A model generated the notes under the pieces. The model saw only the letters and a list, made by a program, of their open reading frames with translations. It was not told the origin of the DNA and did no database searches. The translations under genes were made by a program, and so were the position numbers. Below, one piece after another: positions 33,484 to 42,066 of a stretch of 64,000 nucleotides of DNA. Location: positions 1 to 64,000 of the forward strand of contig NZ_JAUXYL010000041.1 of assembly GCF_030694375.1 (NCBI RefSeq), read 5' to 3'. Position 1 is the first letter of the stretch, and each line of letters opens with the position of its first letter. Source of the DNA: Algoriphagus sp. GTDB lineage: Bacteria > Bacteroidota > Bacteroidia > Cytophagales > Cyclobacteriaceae.

Positions 33484-34426
33484 AGGATTCAATGTCAAGC
33501 TTCACAGATGTCAGGTTCTTTTCGATCTTTTCACGGCTGGATTCAGCCCAACTTGGCAACTTTATCAGTTCACCCAAATGTGCTTCATCTTCATCAATCG
33601 CAAAACCCGGTTCATCAGTTGCGATTTCAAACAATACGCCTCCCGGCTCGCGGAAGTAGATCGATTTGAAATAATTCCGGTCTTTGACTTCAGTCACCTG
33701 GTAACCGTTTTTCATCAGAATTTCCTGAATCTGAAACTGAGTAAGTGTATTTGCTGTACGGAACGCGATGTGGTGAACTGTCCCTGCACTTTGAACTCCA
33801 CGGTTTCCTATTTTATCAATCAATAGATCCACAATATCGCCTGGCTTCCCTTCAGTACCATAGCGGAATCGATCGCCCTCTTGACCGATGTATCTGTAAT
33901 CCATGTGTTCGGTCAGCAATTTGGCAGTCAATTCCTTAGCCCGAAGATTTAATGTTGCGCCATAGAACCCTTTGATGGAATGCTGTGAAGGAATGTGACC
34001 ATACGTCCATCCGGGCCGGTCGTCTTGGTCGTTTGCAACCAATTCGATCCCCATACTGTCATGATCTTCGAATCGAATTAGTTTTTCTCCAAATCGGCTC
34101 TGGACATCAGAAACTATGATTCCAAACTTTTTCAACCGCTCAATCCAATAGTCCAGTGAATCTTTTCCAATAGAAAAGGCCGTATAGGTCAATTCGCCTG
34201 TTCCTTTAGTGCCTTTTCTTGCTCCGCTGAATGGGAACGTAGTGAAAACCGTCCCCGGGCGACCCAATTCATCTCCGAAGTAGAAATGATAAACATCCGG
34301 AGCATCAAAATTGATTGTCTTTTTCACCAGCCTCAATCCAAGGATGCCTGAATAGAAATCAATATTTTTTTGCGGACTTCCGGCGATGGCCGTGATGTGG
34401 TGAATGCCGGTGATTAATGGTGTCAT
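33476..34426 (-). CDS. Ring-cleaving dioxygenase, glyoxalase/VOC family (MhqO-like)
   Basis: A 316-residue protein of two tandem VOC modules. The metal ligands are placed as expected: His in TGIHHITAIAG (6-16), Glu near MGIELVAND (about 118-126), His in AGTVHHIAFRTAN (about 212-224), and Glu in REPGGVLFEIATDEPG (about 257-272). Enzymes of this group cleave hydroquinone-type rings with oxygen. It is translationally coupled to the esterase gene. The intergenic space to yceI contains a terminator, so it has its own promoter, which I could not locate. Substrate range is unknown. Confidence 0.85.
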   Translation of the reverse strand: MTPLITGIHHITAIAGSPQKNIDFYSGILGLRLVKKTINFDAPDVYHFYFGDELGRPGTVFTTFPFSGARKGTKGTGELTYTAFSIGKDSLDYWIERLKKFGIIVSDVQSRFGEKLIRFEDHDSMGIELVANDQDDRPGWTYGHIPSQHSIKGFYGATLNLRAKELTAKLLTEHMDYRYIGQEGDRFRYGTEGKPGDIVDLLIDKIGNRGVQSAGTVHHIAFRTANTLTQFQIQEILMKNGYQVTEVKDRNYFKSIYFREPGGVLFEIATDEPGFAIDEDEAHLGELIKLPSWAESSREKIEKNLTSVKLDIESYA

Positions 34427-34490
34427 GTGATTATTATTTTTTCAAAGGTCCTTATAATTCTCCTGTCCCTAAATTATCCAACAGGCCGGT

Positions 34491-34503
34491 CTGCCATAGG
34501 CAG
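34491..34503. repeat. Short CTGCC-ATA-GGCAG palindrome
   Basis: A small hairpin in the gap between the yceI terminator and the dioxygenase gene. It resembles the CCTGCC/GGCAGG hairpin at 30757. No function is evident. Confidence 0.4.
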
Positions 34504-34560
34504 GTGCATAATGATCATTCTAAGATGTGCCTATTGAATAAGCTCTACATTTAATTTAAC

Positions 34561-34590
34561 AAAAAAGCTGCCCTTAGGCAGCCTTTTTTG
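34561..34590. terminator. Terminator of yceI (bidirectional)
   Basis: GCTGCC (34567-34572) and GGCAGC (34577-34582) with AAAAAA before and TTTTTT after. It begins just past the yceI stop at 34594. Confidence 0.8.
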
Positions 34591-34593
34591 TTT

Positions 34594-35148
34594 TTAAGCA
34601 GTAGCCGCTACCGACTCTGTTACTTCCTGCTTTACCAACTGCACGTTGAGGATCAATCTAACCTGATCACTTACTACCACGCTACCAGCCTCAGTCACTG
34701 CTGACCATACCAATCCGAATTCTTTACGGCTAATTTTACCTTCGATTTCAAAACCGGCTTTAGTTTGCCCGTAAGGATCTGCAGTAATTCCTCCAAAATC
34801 AACGTCCAGAGAGACTTCCTTCTTATTCCCTCTGATTGAAAGTTCTCCGACTAACTTATATTCTCCACCATTATTTGAGATTTTTCCTTCGAAAGTCAAA
34901 TTTGGGTGATTGGCGGCATCAAAGAAGTCCGCAGACTTCAAGTGACCATCACGGTCAGCCTGATTGGTATCAATGCTGTCTATAGCTGCAGAAAAGCCAA
35001 CTGTTGCACCTTCAAAATCTTCAGAGGCTGAGACGGCAGTTCCTTCAAAACTTTTGAAATAACCAGTCACTGTTGAGATCACCAAATGCTTTACTTTGAA
35101 AGAAACTTCAGAGTGTGTAGGGTCAATAATCCATTTTGTAGTACTCAT
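34594..35148 (-). CDS. YceI-like lipocalin-fold protein
   Basis: A 184-residue YceI family protein: WIIDPTHSEVSFKVKHLVIS (6-25), GYFKSFEGTA (29-38), LKSADFFDAANHPNLTFEGK (about 70-89) and LTIRG-like strands. YceI proteins have an extended lipocalin fold that binds isoprenoid chains. There is no signal peptide, so this copy appears cytoplasmic. It is preceded by two sequences that resemble the palindrome in front of the adjacent marR gene, suggesting control by that regulator. Being next to a quinone-degrading type cluster, binding of quinone-like lipids is a reasonable guess. Confidence 0.88.
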   Translation of the reverse strand: MSTTKWIIDPTHSEVSFKVKHLVISTVTGYFKSFEGTAVSASEDFEGATVGFSAAIDSIDTNQADRDGHLKSADFFDAANHPNLTFEGKISNNGGEYKLVGELSIRGNKKEVSLDVDFGGITADPYGQTKAGFEIEGKISRKEFGLVWSAVTEAGSVVVSDQVRLILNVQLVKQEVTESVAATA

Positions 35149-35180
35149 AATTTTGTTTATTTAAATTGGTATTTGTTAGA

Positions 35181-35209
35181 ATTGTATTAACATTGATTGT
35201 ATAGACATT
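35181..35209 (-). promoter_or_regulatory. Two MarR-operator-like sites before yceI
   Basis: ATTGTATTAACATT (35181-35194) and ATTGTATAGACATT (35196-35209) each resemble the perfect palindrome AATGTATATACATT found in front of marR (three and two differences). They lie 33 to 61 bases before the yceI ATG. Confidence 0.6.
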
Positions 35210-35226
35210 TATTTTTTGAAATTTTT

Positions 35227-35679
35227 TTACCCCCTTAATTTATCCAAAAGGTCATTTAACTGATTGGTTTCTTCCTTTGTGAGATTTACAAAGGTTCTGT
35301 TGCCTTGTTCTACCTTAACCTCCAATTCGTTCAAAAGCTCAAGCCCTTTTTCAGTAATTAAAACATCAACCTGACGCCGATCACTTGGGCACTCCTCCCG
35401 CTTGACTAAGCCTTTCATTTTAAGTTTGTCCACAAGTCTTGAAGCATTGGACATTTTGTTAAGCATCCGATCCTGAATGGAAGAAACTGTCGTCGGATCC
35501 CCGTTTTGCCCTCTTAGAATCCTGAGCACATTGTACTGCTCCGGTGAAAGATCATGCGGCTTGAATAAGGCATTTTGAGAAGTCACCAAGTAACTGTGGG
35601 TGTAAAGCAAGTTCACCACCAACTTGTTGTAAGGATCCTTGAACTCCTTTTGCTGAATGGCATCTTCGATCTTTCCCAT
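35227..35679 (-). CDS. MarR family transcriptional regulator
   Basis: A 150-residue winged-helix regulator starting at ATG 35679 (the longer open frame runs through the promoter). The N-terminal dimerisation helices precede LSPEQYNVLRILRGQ (about 44-58), the recognition region SNASRLVDKLKMKGLVKRE (about 77-95), and the wing CPSDRRQVDVLITEKG (about 96-111), which carries the usual D-R-R. Such regulators of the MhqR/SarZ type respond to quinones or thiol stress. There is a single-Cys candidate (CPSD) in the wing. A perfect palindrome overlaps its own promoter, indicating autorepression. Confidence 0.88.
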   Translation of the reverse strand: MGKIEDAIQQKEFKDPYNKLVVNLLYTHSYLVTSQNALFKPHDLSPEQYNVLRILRGQNGDPTTVSSIQDRMLNKMSNASRLVDKLKMKGLVKREECPSDRRQVDVLITEKGLELLNELEVKVEQGNRTFVNLTKEETNQLNDLLDKLRG

Positions 35680-35698
35680 ATTAATTACATTTGGATTT

Positions 35699-35720
35699 AA
35701 TGTATATACATTCAAATGTA
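35699..35720 (-). promoter_or_regulatory. marR promoter and operator
   Basis: On the minus strand TACATTTG (35713-35720) fits the -7 consensus TAnnTTTG perfectly. The next 14 bases downstream are the perfect palindrome AATGTATATACATT (35699-35712), which would cover the transcription start. The ATG is 19 bases further on. Confidence 0.7.
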
Positions 35721-35782
35721 GGAAAAAGTTTAATTTTCGGAAAAAAAAACAAAAAAAATTCCAACTCGTTTTCATTTGCCTC

Positions 35783-35808
35783 AAAAAGAAAAAAGGCCAT
35801 CATTGACC
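35783..35808 (-). terminator. Terminator of the alpha/beta-hydrolase gene
   Basis: On the minus strand GGTCA-ATGA-TGGCC followed by a long U run (A run 35783-35794). It lies just past the stop at 35817. Confidence 0.65.
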
Positions 35809-35816
35809 TTTTATTC

Positions 35817-36617
35817 TTAATTACTCTTAGTCAGCCAATCTAAAATCAGCCGGTTGACCTCATCCGGCTTTTCGATGCAGCTGCTGTGTCCGGCACCGGT
35901 GAGCACATGAAGTTTTGCACTTGCTATCCCCATTTGAATGTATTTCGCCTTTTCAGGCTTAGTAGCCACATCCTCATCGCCCACGATAATCAGAGTTGGG
36001 CAGGTAATTTTTGACAATTCGTCCTCCACTCCCTTGCGAAAGATCACTCCCTCCACTGGACCTGTGATACTTTTTTTATTTGACGAAAGTTCATTTTTCC
36101 AATGCTTAATCGCCAATTTGTTTGATGGATTTGTAAGCCAACTTTCCGCAAACATAATGTGCATCACTTTTTTTGCAACTGGCGGAATCACTCCCAGCCA
36201 TTTTACCACTCCATTTAATGTTTTGTACTTGGGTAAATTTTCAACCGGTTCGGCATTGGCTGAAGTCTCCAGTAGAATCAGACTTTTTAATAATTCGGGG
36301 TGTCTCGAGGCAAGCCTCATTCCTACAAAACCTCCCATGGATAGGCCTGCAAAATGGATGGGTTCTTTGCAAAACTTTTGAATCAATGCCGCTGCATCCT
36401 CTGCTACAGTTTCCATATCAAATGGACCCTTCACCTCACTTTGACCTTGCCCCCGATGGTCATATGCAATCACCCGATAATTCTGGCTAAAGAAATCAAT
36501 CTGTGCTTGAAACATTTTATGGCTCCAAAGCAAACCGTGAGAAAAGATTATTGTCTCTTTACCGGTTCCTTTTTCTTGATAGAAAAGGTTCACTCCATTG
36601 ACTTCGATTAGCGGCAT
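35817..36617 (-). CDS. Alpha/beta-hydrolase (3-oxoadipate enol-lactonase-like)
   Basis: A 266-residue serine hydrolase. FSHGLLWSHKMF (25-36) gives the oxyanion hole, HFAGLSMGGFVGM (about 93-105) the nucleophile Ser, IIVGDEDVATKPEKA (about 212-226) the acid and GAGHSSCIEKP (about 243-253) the His. Overall layout matches enol-lactone hydrolases and related esterases. It is on the same strand as marR but has its own terminator. The neighbourhood of aromatic/quinone genes makes a role in ring-fission product processing plausible, not shown. Confidence 0.82.
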   Translation of the reverse strand: MPLIEVNGVNLFYQEKGTGKETIIFSHGLLWSHKMFQAQIDFFSQNYRVIAYDHRGQGQSEVKGPFDMETVAEDAAALIQKFCKEPIHFAGLSMGGFVGMRLASRHPELLKSLILLETSANAEPVENLPKYKTLNGVVKWLGVIPPVAKKVMHIMFAESWLTNPSNKLAIKHWKNELSSNKKSITGPVEGVIFRKGVEDELSKITCPTLIIVGDEDVATKPEKAKYIQMGIASAKLHVLTGAGHSSCIEKPDEVNRLILDWLTKSN

Positions 36618-36686
36618 AAAAATTAGGATTAAGGGTAAGTTGTCTGTAAATGGAATATAATCAACAGTTTAGCTATCAATGGCAGC

Positions 36687-38279
36687 TTATTCCCAATCCA
36701 ATCCTGGCTGGGTTATCCGTGCGTTTTCTCTGGCTTTATGAGCATCAACGATCTTTCGGACATCTTCGAGCAGCTGCTTGGCATCGTAAACTATCCCGTC
36801 TTTGACTGTGTATTTCACACCTCCGACCCTTACAGGTTCATTATTTTCATTGATCCGAATAGTACCAGTACCGTAAAGTACCTTTAGGTTTTGAAGAGGA
36901 TTTTCTTCGACTATTACGAAATCTGCTAATTTACCTACTTCAACTGTCCCGATTTCTTTGTCCATCCCCAAGGCTTCTGCCCCATACATAGTTGCCGAAC
37001 GAATTACTTCCAATGGGTGAAATCCCGCTTCCCTCAGGAGTTCGAGTTCGCGTATGTAGGCAAATCCATATAACTGATAAATAAACCCAGAGTCAGAACC
37101 TGCCGTCACACGGCCTCCTCGGTTTTTGTACTCATTTACAAATGTCATCCAAAGGCGGTAATTTTCTTTCCACTGAACTTCTTCCTCGGTAGTCCAGTCA
37201 AACCAATAGGAACCATGAGATTGTCTGCTGGGCGCATAAAATCTCCAAAGAGAGGGCAAAGTGTAGACCGCATGCCATTCTTGGGTACGAGCCCGCATCA
37301 AATCCCGATTAGCTTCATAGATATTGAAAGTCGGGTCAAGTGTAAAGTCAAGTTCCAGCAACTCATTCATGACCTTATTCCAATGTTCGGAATATGGCGG
37401 AGCTGCCTGCTTCCATAGCTTTCCAGCCTCCCCAAATCTGTGCTGCTCATTTTGATAATTATAATCCAATCTGAAATCCTGTATGGTTCTATCCTGAAAA
37501 AGTGCTTCAGGCAAACCATACCAATGCTCCATTGAGGTCAAACCGGCACGGGCAGAATTCAAGACATTCCATCTTGCTACGTCCAATTGCTGATGGTGCA
37601 TAGCAGAGCGAAGGCCTATTTTTTTGTTTTCAGAAATTGCCGCTTGCATCACCTCGGGATTTGCTCCAAAGAATTTGATACCGTCGGCACCTTTTGCTTT
37701 ATTTTGATTTACCCAAGCCTTTGCCTGCTCGGCAGTAGTAATCTGAAACTCGCTTTTTTGTCCAAAAGAAGTATAGGCCAAAAGCCTGGGTGCGGTGATT
37801 TCATTGGTTACGGATTTCTTTTTCTGATCCAGCACCCAATCCAGACCGTTACCGGCAGATGGATCACGAACGGTCGTAATGCCATGTGCCATCCATAATT
37901 TGAAAACATATTCAGCCGGCGTTCCTTGACCGGAGCCTCCAATATGTCCATGCATATCCACAAATCCGGGCAGGAGGTAATGTCCTTCCATGTCCAGCAC
38001 TTTGGTGTTTTCATCGGCTTTTGGACGTCTGTTTTCATTAATTGGAAGACCAGGATAGCCTACAGATTGGATTTGAGTGATCCGGTTTTTCTCGACAACG
38101 ATGTCCACTGGGCCAACTGGAGGAGCACCTGTTCCGTCTACCAAAATCACGCCCCTAATGATCAATTTAGAATAGGGCCCCTCACCTTCCGATCTGGTTG
38201 GGGCGGGCATGATTTGGGCAAAAGCTTGAAAAGCAACAGCAAAGCCTGTTAAGGCTATGAATAAAATTCTCTTAAACAT
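36687..38279 (-). CDS. Exported amidohydrolase-family protein
   Basis: A 530-residue protein with a signal peptide (FKRILFIALTGFAVAFQAFAQ); start at ATG 38279. It shows the composite-domain amidohydrolase plan: RGVILVDGTGAPPVGPVDIVVEKNRIT (about 42-68), the metal motif LLPGFVDMHGHIGGSG (about 101-116), a later His in MHHQQLDV, the Asp region TAGSDSGF (about 399-406), and the C-terminal KLADFVIVEENPLQNL (about 461-476). Such exported forms are annotated as imidazolonepropionase-like or dipeptidase-like; substrate is unknown. It is followed by the small-gap leftward genes, but appears monocistronic, with 69 bases to the next stop. Confidence 0.85.
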   Translation of the reverse strand: MFKRILFIALTGFAVAFQAFAQIMPAPTRSEGEGPYSKLIIRGVILVDGTGAPPVGPVDIVVEKNRITQIQSVGYPGLPINENRRPKADENTKVLDMEGHYLLPGFVDMHGHIGGSGQGTPAEYVFKLWMAHGITTVRDPSAGNGLDWVLDQKKKSVTNEITAPRLLAYTSFGQKSEFQITTAEQAKAWVNQNKAKGADGIKFFGANPEVMQAAISENKKIGLRSAMHHQQLDVARWNVLNSARAGLTSMEHWYGLPEALFQDRTIQDFRLDYNYQNEQHRFGEAGKLWKQAAPPYSEHWNKVMNELLELDFTLDPTFNIYEANRDLMRARTQEWHAVYTLPSLWRFYAPSRQSHGSYWFDWTTEEEVQWKENYRLWMTFVNEYKNRGGRVTAGSDSGFIYQLYGFAYIRELELLREAGFHPLEVIRSATMYGAEALGMDKEIGTVEVGKLADFVIVEENPLQNLKVLYGTGTIRINENNEPVRVGGVKYTVKDGIVYDAKQLLEDVRKIVDAHKARENARITQPGLDWE

Positions 38280-38514
38280 AGATTGGATGGCTAACATTAG
38301 GACAATAAGTTAGTATAAAATGAATCAGGAAAAAATGTGATTTGGACAGCTGGATTAAAGTCAATAGGGATTAGGCGCATTTCCGGCAGTATACTAATTT
38401 TCCCTCCGTCTCCGAAAAAAAGACCGAATTCGGGAGACCGAAGAATCTATGAATTCATCGGTTATACGGGCTTTCCTTTATTGAATTTAACCTGGCAAAA
38501 AGCCGATATACACT

Positions 38515-38548
38515 AAAAAAGCCCGACTGAAATTCAATCGGGCTTTTG
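38515..38548. terminator. Terminator of fabI (bidirectional)
   Basis: GCCCGA (38521-38526) and TCGGGC (38538-38543), with AAAAAA before and TTTT after. It lies 18 bases past the fabI stop. The rest of the 38280-38514 gap shows no gene. Confidence 0.85.
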
Positions 38549-38565
38549 GATGGAGATTAGTGGTT

Positions 38566-39381
38566 TTATAAATCTTTAAACTTTTCCATAATGTCTTCGG
38601 AAATTCCTGTGAAGGAATAGCCTCCGTCATGAAAGAGATTTTGCATGGTCACCATTCTGGTCAAGTCAGAGAACATCGTGACAATGTAATCCGCACAAGC
38701 TTCTGCTGAGGCATTGCCCAGTGGTGAAAGGGACTCTGCAAAGTTGTAAAAGGAATCAAATCCTCCGATGCCCGAACCTGCAGTGGTTTTGGTTGGAGAT
38801 TGGGAAATTGTATTGACTCTTACTTTTTTCAATTTACCATACCGATATCCATATCCTCGGGCAATACTTTCGAGCAAAGCCTTTGCATCGGCCATATCGG
38901 TGTAGAATGGAAATACGCGCTGCGCAGCGATATAAGATAGCCCTACGATTGATCCCCACTCCTTCATCACATCCATCTTCTCAGCTACCTGCATCATTTT
39001 GTGAAAAGAGATCGAGGAAACATCATAGGATTTCATCGCCCACTCATAATTCAGATCGCCGTAGCTTCTGCCTTTTCTAATATTTGGAGACATTCCTATG
39101 GAATGTAAAAGGAAATCAAAATCAGAACCCAAATACTCTTTGGCCTCGGCATAAAGCTTCTCAATATCCTCCAATACAGTGGCATCAGCCGGAATGACGA
39201 TCGTGTTGCATTCTTCTGCCAGTTCTTTAATTGCGCCCATTCTCATGGCAATGGGAGCATTGGTGAGGACAAATCGACCTCCTTGTTCTTTTACTTTTAG
39301 AGCAGTTTTCCAGGCAATTGAATTTTCATCCAGGGCTCCTGTGATGATTCCAACTTTTCCTTTTAGTAAATTTTCTGGCAT
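38566..39381 (-). CDS. fabI: Enoyl-[acyl-carrier-protein] reductase (NADH)
   Basis: A 271-residue SDR-type enoyl-ACP reductase, which performs the last reduction of each fatty-acid elongation cycle. Start at ATG 39381 matches the family N-terminus. The glycine motif is GIITGALDENSIAW (11-24), and the FabI active-site pattern Y-x9-Y-x6-K is Tyr150, Tyr160 and Lys167 in SYIAAQRVFPFYTDMADAK. LLHSIGMSP (92-100) is the conserved segment after the nucleotide site. Length is normal. It lies downstream of recN on the same strand, with a terminator after it. Confidence 0.93.
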   Translation of the reverse strand: MPENLLKGKVGIITGALDENSIAWKTALKVKEQGGRFVLTNAPIAMRMGAIKELAEECNTIVIPADATVLEDIEKLYAEAKEYLGSDFDFLLHSIGMSPNIRKGRSYGDLNYEWAMKSYDVSSISFHKMMQVAEKMDVMKEWGSIVGLSYIAAQRVFPFYTDMADAKALLESIARGYGYRYGKLKKVRVNTISQSPTKTTAGSGIGGFDSFYNFAESLSPLGNASAEACADYIVTMFSDLTRMVTMQNLFHDGGYSFTGISEDIMEKFKDL

Positions 39382-39443
39382 ATAGCTTTGGATTGATTTC
39401 AAAAATTCGATGTAAAAATAGGGAAAATTTGGGATTACACTTG

Positions 39444-41096
39444 TCAATTAAGCAATAGCTCCTTGGCACTCTCCAATGCAGAGGTAGAGGGATTGGCTCC
39501 TGCGATCATTTTAGCAAGCTCGGTCACTCGCTCTTCGGCGGCCAACAGCTTGATTTTACTGATCGTTTTTTCTGATGAATTATCCTTGTAAACAAAATAA
39601 TGCAAGTCTCCTTTGGCTGCTACCTGAGGCAGATGTGTGATGCAAATCACCTGATGTCGGGTTGCGATTTCTTTCATCATCCTGACCATCTGAAGGGCAA
39701 CTTCACCGGAAATTCCCGTATCAATTTCATCAAAAATCAAAGTTGGCAAAGCCATTTTATCGGCCATTAAATATTTGATTGCAAAGAGTAACCTGGAAAA
39801 CTCCCCTCCCGAAGCTACTTTCTTCAAGGGTTGCAAAACCCCTCCTTTGTTGGCTGAAAATAGAATCTCCACTTCATCAAGTCCAGACAAAGAAGGCGAA
39901 ATTGATTTGTGCTCGAATTGGATTCGGGCGTTTTCCATCCCCAGCCCGATAAGTAACTCCTGGAGTTCCTTTTCGAATAGCGGAAAACAAGACTGCCGCT
40001 TTTTAGTCAGCAGGGCTCCGGAATCAGCCAACAATGCTTGTGCTTCCTTTAGGCTTTTTTCCGCTACTGCCAGACTTTCGTCCAGATTCTGAAATTGAAA
40101 CACTTTATCCGCGAGGTCATTTTCGATCTGCATCAATTCCTCCACCGAATTTACCCCATGTTTTTTCTGAAGTTGGTAGATTTTGCTGAGTCGCTCCCGA
40201 ATCTGATCCAATTTCGCAAAGTCGATTTCCACTTTGCTTTCTTCATCGATCAAGGTTTCTGTAAGATCCTTTACTTCAATAAATACACTTTGGAAACGCT
40301 CCCGGATTTCGGAAAACTTATGCGCTAAGCGCTCCAGGCTTTGCATTCCATGCTGAATCTGAGCCAAACCCTGAATAATTCCTATCTGCTCCTCCTGAAA
40401 AAGGGCTAGCATCTCATTTATTTTGAGTTTGATTTCTTCGGCATTCTCGAGGACTTCTTGAGCAGATTCCAGTTCGGCTTGTTCTCCCGCTACCAATGTC
40501 ATGGCGCTTAATTCATCCAGCTGGAATTGATTATAATCCGCCTCCTTCTGCATTTCAAAGGCCTTTTGTTTCAACTCTTCAAATTGCTTTTTTGCCTTTC
40601 TAAAGCTCTTAAATTTCAATTGATAAATATCCAGTTCGGAGCTCGTGTAAGCAAAAGCATCCACCAAGCTCAGCTGATAACTCCCCTCTCCGAGTTGAAG
40701 CGTATCGTGCTGTGAGTGGACATCCATGAGTTTTGACCCGAGAATCTTAAGAGATTCGAGTAAAACAGGGGTGTCATTGACAAAGGAACGGGATTTCCCT
40801 CCCGGACTGATTTCCCTGCGGATAATGCAAGTTTCTTCGTAGTCAAGTTCTTCCTGATCAAAAAACTTATTCAGCCCATACTCACGAATATCAAAAGCCC
40901 CTTCAACGACACATTTCTTGTCGTCATGAAGGAGTACTTTGGTATCTGAACGATTCCCAAGCAGAAGCCCGACAGCCCCGAGCATGATTGATTTTCCTGC
41001 CCCCGTTTCACCGGTAATCATACTAAGCCCCTTACTTGGCTGCATGTCTAACTGATCAATGAGTGCGTAATTGGAAATGCTGAGCGATTTGAGCAT
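39444..41096 (-). CDS. recN: DNA repair protein RecN
   Basis: A 550-residue SMC-like ATPase involved in double-strand-break repair. Walker A is GETGAGKS (29-36), coiled-coil arms run from about 150 to 380, and the C-terminal half has the signature ASGGEFSRLLFAIKYL (about 424-439), Walker B LIFDEIDTGISGEVA (about 452-466) and the ITHLPQVAAKGD segment (about 486-497). Length is that of RecN. It follows the porD gene at 39 bases distance and belongs to the leftward bamD-to-fabI series. Confidence 0.93.
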   Translation of the reverse strand: MLKSLSISNYALIDQLDMQPSKGLSMITGETGAGKSIMLGAVGLLLGNRSDTKVLLHDDKKCVVEGAFDIREYGLNKFFDQEELDYEETCIIRREISPGGKSRSFVNDTPVLLESLKILGSKLMDVHSQHDTLQLGEGSYQLSLVDAFAYTSSELDIYQLKFKSFRKAKKQFEELKQKAFEMQKEADYNQFQLDELSAMTLVAGEQAELESAQEVLENAEEIKLKINEMLALFQEEQIGIIQGLAQIQHGMQSLERLAHKFSEIRERFQSVFIEVKDLTETLIDEESKVEIDFAKLDQIRERLSKIYQLQKKHGVNSVEELMQIENDLADKVFQFQNLDESLAVAEKSLKEAQALLADSGALLTKKRQSCFPLFEKELQELLIGLGMENARIQFEHKSISPSLSGLDEVEILFSANKGGVLQPLKKVASGGEFSRLLFAIKYLMADKMALPTLIFDEIDTGISGEVALQMVRMMKEIATRHQVICITHLPQVAAKGDLHYFVYKDNSSEKTISKIKLLAAEERVTELAKMIAGANPSTSALESAKELLLN

Positions 41097-41135
41097 ATAC
41101 AGGAAAGGCTTTGCGCAAAGCTAAAAAAAACAGAC

Positions 41136-42038
41136 TTAGCTTCTCAGTAGCTCGTTATACTTTCTGGCGTTATTTGGGTCAACTTGCAAAAGTAATTTGA
41201 CCGCCTCGTCTCTAATTTCAAAAGGTGCTCTTTTTAAAATCTGGGAAATCTCCTCTGATTTGGCGTCTACAAAGGCAATGGTGAAAATCCCGTTTGGTTG
41301 AAGTTTGTTAGCTTCAGTGACAAGGCGTATTGCTTCCAGTATGTTTTTATAGGCCGTATCGGGGTCTATCTGGATCAGATCCATCCCTTGACGGTGATAG
41401 AGGTAATAGGCTTCTCGAATTGATCCGTAGATCGTGGAAACATAGATATCATTGATCAGCCAATAACGACTTCTACGGTCGCCTTGAGTCTGAACCCAAC
41501 CCGGACGACCGGATTGTTGGGCATTATTGACTATATCATTTGCTACTTCGAAGTAGGGATTGCCTCCACGACTGGCGAAGGTGTCATAATCAATTCCCAA
41601 GGCGATATGAGCATAAAATGCCAAAAGCGAACTGATATTATTCAAAAAAGTAAACCTATTAAACTCCAATGGCTGAGATTCGAGGTATTCAAAATTCCAA
41701 TTTCTATCCGCGTAATTAAAAATCAAGGACTCGTAATTGGTCCCGTAAACCGGGCGCACAACCTGAACCTGAACTGTGGCACTAAAGAATCCGATTTGAG
41801 GCACTTCATTTATCGTAATCAAAAGATTTCCTTTGATTCTTTCTTCGGGACGATATTCGTCATTTGACCAGGATCTTCCATTGAGAAACTGCTCAAAACT
41901 GGACTTCATTTGATTGAAAATATCTGTATTCTGAATTCTGGAGCGGTCACTGTTGATGATCACAGTGAAGTTCAATTCTTGAGCCTGCAGAGCCTGTGCG
42001 AAAAAATAAAGGAGGATCAGAAGTCTGAATTTTGTCAT
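41136..42038 (-). CDS. porD: DUF4835 family protein, type IX secretion PorD
   Basis: A 300-residue protein with a signal peptide (LLILLYFFAQALQAQ). The body matches DUF4835: LNFTVIINSDRSRIQNTDIFNQM (about 22-44), FLNGRSWSNDEY (about 51-62), INEVPQIGFFSATVQVQVVRPVYGT (about 76-100) and LLAFYAHIALGIDYDTFA (about 138-155). The family is named PorD and is associated with type IX secretion in Bacteroidota; its exact part in the machine is not settled. It lies between coaBC and recN. A T9SS cargo-type protein is encoded 2.5 kb away. Confidence 0.8.
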   Translation of the reverse strand: MTKFRLLILLYFFAQALQAQELNFTVIINSDRSRIQNTDIFNQMKSSFEQFLNGRSWSNDEYRPEERIKGNLLITINEVPQIGFFSATVQVQVVRPVYGTNYESLIFNYADRNWNFEYLESQPLEFNRFTFLNNISSLLAFYAHIALGIDYDTFASRGGNPYFEVANDIVNNAQQSGRPGWVQTQGDRRSRYWLINDIYVSTIYGSIREAYYLYHRQGMDLIQIDPDTAYKNILEAIRLVTEANKLQPNGIFTIAFVDAKSEEISQILKRAPFEIRDEAVKLLLQVDPNNARKYNELLRS

Positions 42039-42066
42039 AGGTCTAAATTAGCTAAAATTCCAAAGC

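Noticed and set aside
34427..34560. Search for the MarR palindrome before the dioxygenase gene
   Set aside because: Only AATGATCATT (34510-34519) is present, which does not match the marR operator closely enough.
35680..35784. 35-residue extension of MarR
   Set aside because: It would be translated from the promoter/operator and is low in complexity.
39382..39447. 22-residue extension of FabI
   Set aside because: The family N-terminus begins at the ATG at 39381; the extension has no similarity to FabI.
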